From: an uncultured Clostridia bacterium
Lineage (GTDB): Bacteria > Bacillota > Clostridia > Oscillospirales > Butyricicoccaceae
NCBI GenBank assembly: GCA_910589115.1
Contig: CAJUSB010000102.1
Location: forward strand, 1 to 11,922
Length of the DNA: 11,922 nt
Direction: 5' to 3'
The notes below the pieces were generated by a model. The model was not told the origin of the DNA. It worked only from the letters and a program-made list of their open reading frames with translations, and ran no database searches. The position numbers and the translations under genes are program-made. Below, in pieces: positions 7,286-11,922 of the stretch. Every line of letters starts with the position of its first letter. Position 1 is the stretch's first letter.

Positions 7286-7363
7286 CTTTAGAGACCATTA
7301 AACTGTTCATAGGGGATTCGGAAAGATTTTGCCAGGTGGTTTATTGATATCGTGACTTTATGA

Positions 7364-7392
7364 TTGATTTCCGTCCGGTTTTACGGTATAAT
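7364..7392 (+). promoter_or_regulatory. sigma-70-type promoter of the Rpn gene
   Basis: A -35 box TTGATT (7364-7369), a 17-nt spacer and a perfect -10 TATAAT (7387-7392). The predicted start near 7399 gives a leader of about 22 nt. An inverted repeat, ACGGTAT (7383-7389) and ATACCGT (7401-7407), spans the -10 box and start site and may be an operator. This promoter rules out the upstream ATG at 7364 as the translation start. Confidence 0.75.
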
Positions 7393-7407
7393 AAAGAAAA
7401 ATACCGT

Positions 7408-7414
7408 GGAAGGA
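7408..7414 (+). promoter_or_regulatory. ribosome binding site deciding the Rpn start
   Basis: GGAAGGA lies 6 nt before the ATG at 7421. An ATG at 7415 directly abuts it and is unlikely to be used, and the in-frame ATG at 7364 lies inside the promoter. Confidence 0.75.
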
Positions 7415-7420
7415 ATGCCA

Positions 7421-8281
7421 ATGGAAACATTTGAGAAAAGATGGGAAAAGGCAGGATTGTCAGATGACTATGTATTTTGTAAGGTCATGCTGAAACCAGA
7501 CCTCTGCAAACGTATGCTGGAACTGATTCTCAACGTAGATATTTCAAGAATTGAATATGTTGAAGAACAAAAGACGATTGATATCAAAAAGGATTCACGC
7601 GGCATCCGCTTAGATATCTATGTCCGAGATGGTGAAGAAACAGTTTACAATGTGGAAATTCAGACCCGAAATACACGTGAGCTGTCCAAAAGAAGCCGAT
7701 ATTATCAGGCACTGATCGACCTTCAGCTGCTCCGAAAGGGTGTGCATTATAAAGCGCTTAATCGTAGTTTTGTCATTTTCATCTGTACTTTCGATGTGTT
7801 CAAAACCGGACGGCATATTTATACTTTTGAAAACATCTGTAAAGAAGACCCTGCTATTCTGCTGGGTGACGAAACGACTAAGATTTTTCTAAATGCACAG
7901 GGTACGATGGATGATGTTGGTCCGGAGCTAAAGGCATTTCTGGACTTCGTTGCCGGAGAAAAGTCAGAAGATCCGTTTGTCCGGCAGCTGGATGAGGAAA
8001 TCCGACACATTAAGACAAACGAAGAATGGAGGCGGGAATATATGACGATACAAGAGTTGAACCAGGAGATGCGGGATGAGGGCATCGAGATCGGCCGCGC
8101 GGAGGGACGAAAAGAAGGCCGCGCAGAAGGTCGTGCGGAGGGACGCACTGAGATGATTCGGAATGTGTTATATACGCTCAAAAATGCAGAACAAACGGCG
8201 AAAATATTGAGAATAGATGCTGCGGATGTTTGGTCTGTGGTAAAGGCCGAACGAATTCCAGTCGATGATTATCCAAACTGA
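7421..8281 (+). CDS. Rpn-family PD-(D/E)XK nuclease (PDDEXK_2 transposase-like)
   Basis: A 286-residue member of the Rpn/PDDEXK_2 family, recombination-promoting or transposase-like nucleases common in gut bacteria; some relatives act as DNA endonucleases. The N-terminus (LSDDYVFCKVM, then LELILN) is typical. The catalytic core shows D65 in RLDIYV and E79-x-Q81 in VYNVEIQ, the family's version of D...ExK, followed by RSRYYQALID. The C-terminal part is helical with a GRAE/GRKE tandem repeat (225-242), a common tail of this family that is prone to length change. Length fits the family (about 280-310). It has its own promoter and no partner gene close downstream; a strong hairpin follows the stop. 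Function in this cell (mobility, recombination or defence) is not shown by the sequence. Confidence 0.92.
   Translation: METFEKRWEKAGLSDDYVFCKVMLKPDLCKRMLELILNVDISRIEYVEEQKTIDIKKDSRGIRLDIYVRDGEETVYNVEIQTRNTRELSKRSRYYQALIDLQLLRKGVHYKALNRSFVIFICTFDVFKTGRHIYTFENICKEDPAILLGDETTKIFLNAQGTMDDVGPELKAFLDFVAGEKSEDPFVRQLDEEIRHIKTNEEWRREYMTIQELNQEMRDEGIEIGRAEGRKEGRAEGRAEGRTEMIRNVLYTLKNAEQTAKILRIDAADVWSVVKAERIPVDDYPN
8093..8146 (+). repeat. 12-bp in-frame tandem repeat encoding GRAE units
   Basis: About four and a half imperfect 12-bp units in the Rpn gene, encoding the GRAE/GRKE pattern (residues 225-242). Units differ mainly at third codon positions. In this family such repeats vary in number between copies, consistent with slippage. 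Confidence 0.8.
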
Positions 8282-8294
8282 CTTGAAGCCGAAA

Positions 8295-8336
8295 CAGTGG
8301 AGCTAAAGTTGACTTATTACAGCTTTAGCTCCGCTG
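8295..8336. terminator. strong stem-loop after the Rpn gene
   Basis: CAGTGGAGCTAAAG (8295-8308) pairs with CTTTAGCTCCGCTG (8323-8336), 14 bp with one wobble, around a loop that contains GACTTATTAC. No T-run follows on the plus strand (CTAATTTAATG), so it is not a textbook terminator. On the minus strand it would lie just after the decayed excisionase gene. Confidence 0.6.
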
Positions 8337-8355
8337 CTAATTTAATGTACCTTGA

Positions 8356-8529
8356 TTATTGCGAATTATTTGTTATGAATGCCCTTATTACTTTAACCGA
8401 AATCCAATATTCTCTGCCTACTATAACTGCCAGCAATTCACCGTTTTGGATTATTTTGCGGATCTAAACCCGGCTCGTTTTCAGAAGTTTTGCAACCTCT
8501 TGCACGGTTAGAATTTCATTCGTGTCCAT
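8356..8529 (-). pseudogene. excisionase-like (HTH_17/MerR-type) gene broken by an amber codon
   Basis: Reading the minus strand from the ATG at 8529 gives 57 codons with one internal TAG at codon 22 (8466-8464) and a final TAA at 8358-8356. On both sides the translation matches the small excisionase-type DNA-binding family: LTVQEVAKLLKTSRV, the stop, then IRKIIQNGELLAVIVGREYW and an ISVKVIRAFI helix. This is the usual TVEEVAKLLKVS.. / ..GELPAVKVGRRYRI pattern at the usual length of about 60 residues. Such proteins bend DNA for site-specific recombinases. No integrase gene is seen in the window. The upstream GAGAGAAG is a weak ribosome binding site. A single base change or a read error could explain the stop; otherwise it is a recent pseudogene of a mobile element. 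Confidence 0.65.
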
Positions 8530-8615
8530 GGATTGTCTTCTCTCTGATTGCTTTTACTGTTCTTGCGGATCGTGTGATACAGTATATGATGTGGCCCGCG
8601 AACATCAAATTTCAC
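8508..8615 (-). other. small overlapping reading frame upstream of the excisionase-like gene
   Basis: A 35-codon minus-strand frame from a GTG at 8615 to TAA at 8510-8508, overlapping the start of the excisionase-like gene by 22 nt. It reads VKFDVRGPHHILYHTIRKNS and then KSNQREDNPWTRMKF. The frame stays open upstream to a stop at 8651-8649 without an ATG. The composition (charged, His and Arg) looks protein-like and the overlap suggests translational coupling, but I do not recognise it. It may be a tiny accessory gene or the end of a decayed one. The plus-strand frames across the same bases read as hydrophobic nonsense. Confidence 0.4.
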
Positions 8616-8622
8616 GGGTCCA
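8592..8622. repeat. imperfect inverted repeat
   Basis: TGGCCCGCGAA (8592-8602) can pair with TTCACGGGTCCA (8611-8622), with wobble pairs and a one-base bulge. It overlaps the GTG start of the small minus-strand frame, so in RNA it could mask that start. Confidence 0.4.
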
Positions 8623-8753
8623 TAATCCCCAATTTTATTCCGTCTTGGCTAAATTTTATAACTGTTTGCATTTTTCTTTTATTCCTGCTTTGACATATCA
8701 AAAAAGTGCAAATCCTTGGGATGGTAAAGAACTCACCAAGTTTCTTATAATAA

Positions 8754-8942
8754 TATTATCTGTATGATTCTAAAATACAAGCTTTTCCTTTATTTGAAGA
8801 AGGTGAACCATGGGATAATACGAAGAATGGTAGTTTTGTTCTACACATCGATTCTTTGATTCGGAGCATTGCTATCATTGCCACTATTATTAAGGGCGAA
8901 CAACTAGCCCGGAATGCAAGGCATTCCGGAGCGTATCTATAA
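8754..8942 (+). pseudogene. start-less C-terminal gene fragment with its own terminator
   Basis: A plus-strand frame open for 62 codons from 8754 to a TAA at 8940-8942, with stop codons just upstream and no ATG, GTG or TTG start with a ribosome binding site. The translation (FPLFEEGEPWDNTKNGSFVL, then HIDSLIRSIAIIATIIKGEQ, then LARNARHSGAYL) looks like real protein. It ends exactly where a strong terminator begins, as a genuine gene end would. In another frame, just upstream, ANPWDGKELTKFL (about 8709-8747) may be an earlier part, which would imply a frameshift or deletion. I do not recognise the family. Best read as the remnant of a plus-strand gene. Confidence 0.4.
8909..8929. repeat. short perfect hairpin
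   Basis: CCGGAATGC (8909-8917) and GCATTCCGG (8921-8929) form a perfect 9-bp stem around AAG. It lies inside the end of the gene fragment, 11 nt before the terminator hairpin. Confidence 0.7.
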
Positions 8943-8981
8943 AATAAACCTTTTCCGGCCGGAAAAGGTTTATTTTTTTTT
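8941..8981 (+). terminator. 36-bp perfect palindrome with T-run, rho-independent terminator
   Basis: Bases 8941-8976 are a perfect palindrome centred between 8958 and 8959 (core TTTTCCGGCCGGAAAA), ending in a run of nine T residues with one further T-rich base. It overlaps the stop of the gene fragment and lies about 100 nt upstream of the Rep-like start. Confidence 0.88.
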
Positions 8982-9021
8982 CGGAATGATTGGGAAATAC
9001 CTTACGTATGATTTTATCCTT

Positions 9022-9030
9022 TGGTATAAA
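9022..9030 (+). promoter_or_regulatory. candidate extended -10 promoter of the Rep-like gene
   Basis: TTGGTATAAA contains TGG directly before TATAAA (9025-9030), an extended -10 form; TTACGT at 9002-9007 is a weak -35 at 17 nt. The transcript would start near 9037, about 43 nt before the ATG. A TATAAT at 9061-9066 is too close to the start codon to be the main promoter. Confidence 0.4.
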
Positions 9031-9079
9031 AATATTCAGTGCACAACACTTTGATAATTCTATAATTGAGGTGTTTGTT

Positions 9080-10240
9080 ATGAATACAACTTTAATGCTG
9101 ACTTCTGATGGCTTCTCATTTCACACAATGGAACTGAAGTATTTTCCAACCATGACAGAATACCATTTGCGTAAAAATTATCTCTATGATTTGGCGCGTA
9201 AGAAACACAAAAACTTTATGTACCCGATTTCATGTAATAATCAGGAAACGCATTGCTGTAAACGGTTTAAGAAACAGGGAACGAACCTTTACTTTTCAGT
9301 GACAGAGGGTCCTCATGCTACGATTAAAGCGGTTGTCAATCCGAGGAAACTGATTGATCCGGATAGTAGTTATCTCGGCATTTTTCCGTCAAATGAGGAT
9401 TCTGTCAGCGAGTTTGCCGACGCCTTCACAGATATTATGCGCAAGATAGGCTTACCGGACTTTGGCGAAAGCTGGTCGGCTACTCGGGTTGATTTGTGCG
9501 TAAATCTTGATTGTGGAGAAGGTAATACAGCACGTGAATTGAATCGGCTTGCACATAAAGCACTGACTCCTGAAAAATACATCCGTACTGCGTATACAAG
9601 CGATTCATTAACGCCCGAAAAGCTGAAGGAGAAAAACAAGCATTATTTATGTTTTGAGAATGGCTCTGCTGCGCTTGTGATCTATGATAAAACCTATCAA
9701 ATGACAGAAGAAGGATTAGTCACCCAGTTTGAAGAACTTCCTAATGGGATTATTCGAGTTGAATTGCAACTTGGAAGAAAGTTTATCCGTAAGTTTATGG
9801 ACAAAAACGGAATCCAGCGGGAAGACCCTGATACGGAAAAATTTGAGGACTTAGAGGCACTTTTTAATGAGCTTATTCGGCAAAGCCCGAATTTGATTTT
9901 GTCTTATCTACAGAAGGCTGTTCCATGTGGTACACACTATAAACTTAGTCGTCTGAAGTATCTTCTTGATAAACTTCCTTTTCATGCTGAAACCGTTGAG
10001 CAAATGCAGTATTTGGTTCAACAGTCACATACATGCGATACACTTAACGATGCAATTCGTAAGACGAAAAAGAAATTTAAGTTAAGTGAAAAAGAAGTGA
10101 AGTCCCTCATAAAGCGCTTCCGGGATTCCGATATTAGCCCGATTCCTCTCTCCGGGAACTTTGTACTTGACAGTCTTCCAAGCCTTACATCGCTTCTTAA
10201 ACAGCTCGCCATGGAGGGTTGTACGGAAATCGATTTGTGA
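9080..10240 (+). CDS. putative rolling-circle replication initiator-like protein
   Basis: A 386-residue protein that resembles Rep proteins of rolling-circle plasmids, phages and integrative elements (Rep_trans or phage gpII/CRI-like). The evidence is pattern only: a strand with VVNPRKLI (85-92), then IGLPDFGESWSATRVDLCVN (123-142) with the RiD-type motif, then ALVIYDKTYQM (198-208) with Y202/K204 as candidate catalytic or metal-site residues, then IIRVELQL (224-231). The C-terminal 150 residues are helical and lysine-rich, probably a DNA-binding domain. No Walker motif or His-U-His motif is obvious. The ATG at 9080 is preferred over an ATG at 8990 because GAGGTG lies about 7 nt upstream and the extra 30 codons cover the promoter region. 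Hairpins flank it on both sides, suggesting a small mobile module. The family call is tentative. Confidence 0.6.
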   Translation: MNTTLMLTSDGFSFHTMELKYFPTMTEYHLRKNYLYDLARKKHKNFMYPISCNNQETHCCKRFKKQGTNLYFSVTEGPHATIKAVVNPRKLIDPDSSYLGIFPSNEDSVSEFADAFTDIMRKIGLPDFGESWSATRVDLCVNLDCGEGNTARELNRLAHKALTPEKYIRTAYTSDSLTPEKLKEKNKHYLCFENGSAALVIYDKTYQMTEEGLVTQFEELPNGIIRVELQLGRKFIRKFMDKNGIQREDPDTEKFEDLEALFNELIRQSPNLILSYLQKAVPCGTHYKLSRLKYLLDKLPFHAETVEQMQYLVQQSHTCDTLNDAIRKTKKKFKLSEKEVKSLIKRFRDSDISPIPLSGNFVLDSLPSLTSLLKQLAMEGCTEIDL

Positions 10241-10245
10241 TTCTG

Positions 10246-10292
10246 AAACACCTGGTTTTGCTTGGAAGATGTAGAAATCCACAGGTGTTTTT
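10246..10292 (+). terminator. rho-independent terminator of the Rep-like gene
   Basis: AAACACCTG (10246-10254) pairs with CAGGTGTTT (10282-10290) around a 27-nt loop, followed by TT within a five-T run. It begins 6 nt after the stop codon. Confidence 0.7.
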
Positions 10293-10416
10293 AAACTGCA
10301 ATATAGTAGTATTTATAGCAATCAACGCATCAAAATACTATTTGATTTATTATTGCAAGATAATGCAGCATACCTGGATTTTGGGCAGACCCATTATCAT
10401 CCAGCTTGGCTCAAAA
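10293..10416. other. intergenic stretch without a gene
   Basis: AT-rich, with short open frames only. TAGTATTT (10307-10314) and AAATACTA (10333-10340) form an 8-bp inverted repeat. Nothing else can be supported. Confidence 0.5.
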
Positions 10417-10461
10417 AAAAACGTGGGTTACGTGGGAATTTCCCACGTAACCCACGTTTTT
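10413..10461 (-). terminator. 45-bp perfect palindrome made of ACGTGGG repeats; likely bidirectional terminator
   Basis: Bases 10417-10461 are a perfect palindrome centred on 10439 with 22-bp arms. Each arm holds two copies of ACGTGGG (10421-10427 and 10430-10436), mirrored as CCCACGT. On the minus strand the stem is followed by nine T residues (10421-10413), suiting termination of the 445-residue gene whose stop is at 10499. On the plus strand a five-T run follows. The repeat-built arms would also suit a protein-binding site or replication origin. Confidence 0.8.
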
Positions 10462-10498
10462 AAGTGTGGCTACACATTTAGCGATATGGAAACAGTGC

Positions 10499-11836
10499 TC
10501 AAAAGGATAATGTAACACGCTCTCGAAAAATAAAATTTATGAAAAATATCAACCAATTATAAAGTCGCTCGCAGCATCTTTTTCTTAGGAGAAATCGCAT
10601 CGTATACTCAAGCACAATCTTGCATTGTGTCTCAGGATTTTTTGCACCAAGTTGAGAAAAATATTCTATATCTGATCCTCCCTTTGCAGGTTCTCTAAAG
10701 AGGATTTTTGTCAACTCATATTTCTCGGAAAATTGTTTGCATGTTATTTGATTTCCGTCTGTATCGCGCAAAAGATCGTTCAATGCTTTATCCAAGAAGT
10801 CACTAAATTCGTAGTTTACATGGGGATTACCTAAAAAGACAACAAATCGATTCAGAATAGACTGCTCATTATCAACATCATTTGATTCTAAGCGATCCAG
10901 AAGAAAGGAAAATGCATCCCATCCCGCATCTCCTTCAACTTGCGGATGAAAAACATCGCAAAGATCATTAGGATACATCAATAGATCATATTCTCGGTTT
11001 ATCTCGTTTGCAGCCAGACACCGGTCTATCCGTTCATAATATAAGGACGAAGGCAAGTTTATTTTGGGGTGCCTTTTAATCTGGGCTAGCAAGTCAGGAT
11101 TTGCGTAGTACTCACGATATCCTGAATAAACCAAAAATGCTGCATCCCACTGCATTTGGATATTATCGGTAAATCGCTTTCCATAAAATCGGGCATAAAT
11201 ATGTTTAAGCTTATCAAAAAGCCATAAATCATTTTCTGCAGCCGCTAAAGTAGAAGGTGCATCCTGCATAGTTGCAAAAAGGTTTACAGAAATGGTTTCC
11301 ATCCGCTCGCAGAGTATTTTTTTCCAGTGTTGCTTAAAAATTAAATAAGTAATTACAGGAGCTAAGGTCAATGATACATTTTCTTCTGAAAATTCATCTG
11401 CATCATCATCAACAATAAAAGAATCCGATATCGAGAAAGCAATCACGTTGATTATAGAATCATTCAAGAAGTTCGGAGGAGTAATCTTATCCTCAGACTG
11501 GCGAGAGCAGTATCCTAAAAAGCACCTTTTTATTTTATTCCTAATGTTCTCACATTCAGGCTTATCGACTTCTTCGATTTGCTCTTTTAACCAATAAAAG
11601 CGAAAGTATTCCGAAGTCATTAGATCAAAAATCTCTGTATCAGGCTCTACTGTATTTTTTCGTCTGTCAAAGAAATATGCTTTCAAATTTTCCGAAATAA
11701 ATGTTGGTAGGTAGTCGCTATGGCAGATGAGGAGAGGGACTGATTGTAATCCATTTACTAATTTTTTCTTCACAGCGCGAAGTTCTTTGCATCTGTCATT
11801 GGCTTCTTCACAAATATCACTGAAATGTTGAAGCAT
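10499..11836 (-). CDS. uncharacterised 445-residue protein
   Basis: I do not recognise this protein. It is 445 residues, mostly helical and charged, rich in aromatic residues and with many Asp/Glu stretches (SDSFIVDDDADEFSEENVSL). No Walker, nuclease, methylase or helix-turn-helix motif is clear, and no signal peptide is present. The N-terminus (about 1-30) is a Lys/Glu-rich helix. The last 21 residues (LYNWLIFFINFIF and on) are strongly hydrophobic and could be a membrane-contacting helix or an altered tail. The ATG at 11836 is chosen because AGGGA lies 7 nt upstream; a TTG at 11842 is only 1 nt from that site. It is a single gene, convergent with the Rep-like gene. The size, lone position and island context would fit a phage-defence or abortive-infection gene, but nothing in the sequence proves it. 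Base composition is more AT-rich than the five-gene operon. Confidence 0.8.
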   Translation of the reverse strand: MLQHFSDICEEANDRCKELRAVKKKLVNGLQSVPLLICHSDYLPTFISENLKAYFFDRRKNTVEPDTEIFDLMTSEYFRFYWLKEQIEEVDKPECENIRNKIKRCFLGYCSRQSEDKITPPNFLNDSIINVIAFSISDSFIVDDDADEFSEENVSLTLAPVITYLIFKQHWKKILCERMETISVNLFATMQDAPSTLAAAENDLWLFDKLKHIYARFYGKRFTDNIQMQWDAAFLVYSGYREYYANPDLLAQIKRHPKINLPSSLYYERIDRCLAANEINREYDLLMYPNDLCDVFHPQVEGDAGWDAFSFLLDRLESNDVDNEQSILNRFVVFLGNPHVNYEFSDFLDKALNDLLRDTDGNQITCKQFSEKYELTKILFREPAKGGSDIEYFSQLGAKNPETQCKIVLEYTMRFLLRKRCCERLYNWLIFFINFIFRERVTLSF

Positions 11837-11843
11837 TGACAAG

Positions 11844-11848
11844 TCCCT
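11844..11848 (-). promoter_or_regulatory. ribosome binding site deciding the start of the 445-residue gene
   Basis: AGGGA on the minus strand is 7 nt before the ATG at 11836 and only 1 nt before a TTG at 11842, so the ATG is the better start. Confidence 0.65.
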
Positions 11849-11922
11849 ATTGTAATTCTCAAAATACTTAGGGCTTGCTGAAAAACAGTTATCAGTCTAA
11901 AATTCGCGTGAAATATGAGTTT

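Noticed and set aside
8093..8146. GC-rich tandem repeat considered as a CRISPR or minisatellite
   Set aside because: It is in frame, has no spacers, and encodes the GRAE tail common in Rpn-family proteins.
8490..8767. Two plus-strand frames of 67 and 81 codons
   Set aside because: They oppose the excisionase-like frame, read as Cys/Phe/Ile-rich nonsense and lack ribosome binding sites. Only the end of the second may hold a relic.
8801..8821. AAGAAGGTGAACCATGGG, a ribosome binding site followed by ATG
   Set aside because: The ATG is followed by GGA and a stop codon, so it cannot start a gene; an attenuating leader peptide has no further support.
10219..10515. Plus-strand 98-codon frame with a faint integrase-like C-terminus
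   Set aside because: It starts inside the Rep-like gene, crosses the Rep terminator, and its tail is mostly the translated palindrome, so the resemblance is coincidental.
11849..11922. CTTGCTGAAAAACAG-type sequence resembling an insertion-sequence end
   Set aside because: No matching inverted end, target duplication or transposase lies in the window; it may simply be the promoter region of the 445-residue gene.

Overview
The window looks like accessory DNA from a low-to-mid GC Firmicute, most likely a gut Clostridium-group bacterium. The reasons are strong GGAGG-type ribosome binding sites, several TTG starts, AT-rich intergenic DNA with U-tailed hairpins, and an Rpn/PDDEXK_2 protein with a GRAEGR-type tail. 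This placement comes from gene style only. No rRNA, tRNA or CRISPR array is visible. Almost nothing here is housekeeping, and the mix of regulators, nuclease-like proteins, decayed recombination genes and a Rep-like protein suggests a genomic island.

Left part (418-6782, minus strand): five tightly packed genes that look like one operon, read from right to left. They are a WYL-type regulator, a Ycf46-like AAA+ ATPase, a 510-residue protein joining a nuclease-like segment to a glycine-rich hydrophobic C-terminus, a 70-residue Cys4 zinc-binding protein, and a divergent NAD-dependent DNA ligase with an extra N-terminal module. Gaps are 12-13 nt or less, one pair overlaps by 14 nt, and the run ends in a strong hairpin terminator at 366-400. 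Upstream, a near-leaderless promoter sits beside a perfect CCACAAA/TTTGTGG palindrome, in a divergent regulatory region with further palindromes. This operon is the best candidate for an undescribed system. My working inference is a regulated defence or DNA-transaction module: an ATPase drives or restrains a nuclease/pore-like effector, and a ligase-derived protein senses or repairs DNA ends.

Middle (6980-8281, plus strand): a small XRE repressor-like gene, then an Rpn-family PD-(D/E)XK nuclease with its own sigma-70-type promoter and an inverted repeat across the -10 box.

Right-middle (8282-9000): this stretch has no intact gene but holds debris. On the minus strand there is an excisionase-like gene broken by one in-frame amber codon, overlapped by a 35-codon reading frame. 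On the plus strand there is a start-less 62-codon C-terminal fragment with its own terminator. Next comes a 386-residue plus-strand protein resembling rolling-circle replication initiators (9080-10240), with hairpins after it. One of these is a 45-bp perfect palindrome built from ACGTGGG repeats.

Right end (10499-11836, minus strand): a 445-residue protein I do not recognise, convergent with the Rep-like gene and sharing the palindromic terminator region. The edges (1-111 and 11849-11922) hold only short, ambiguous reading frames or upstream DNA.
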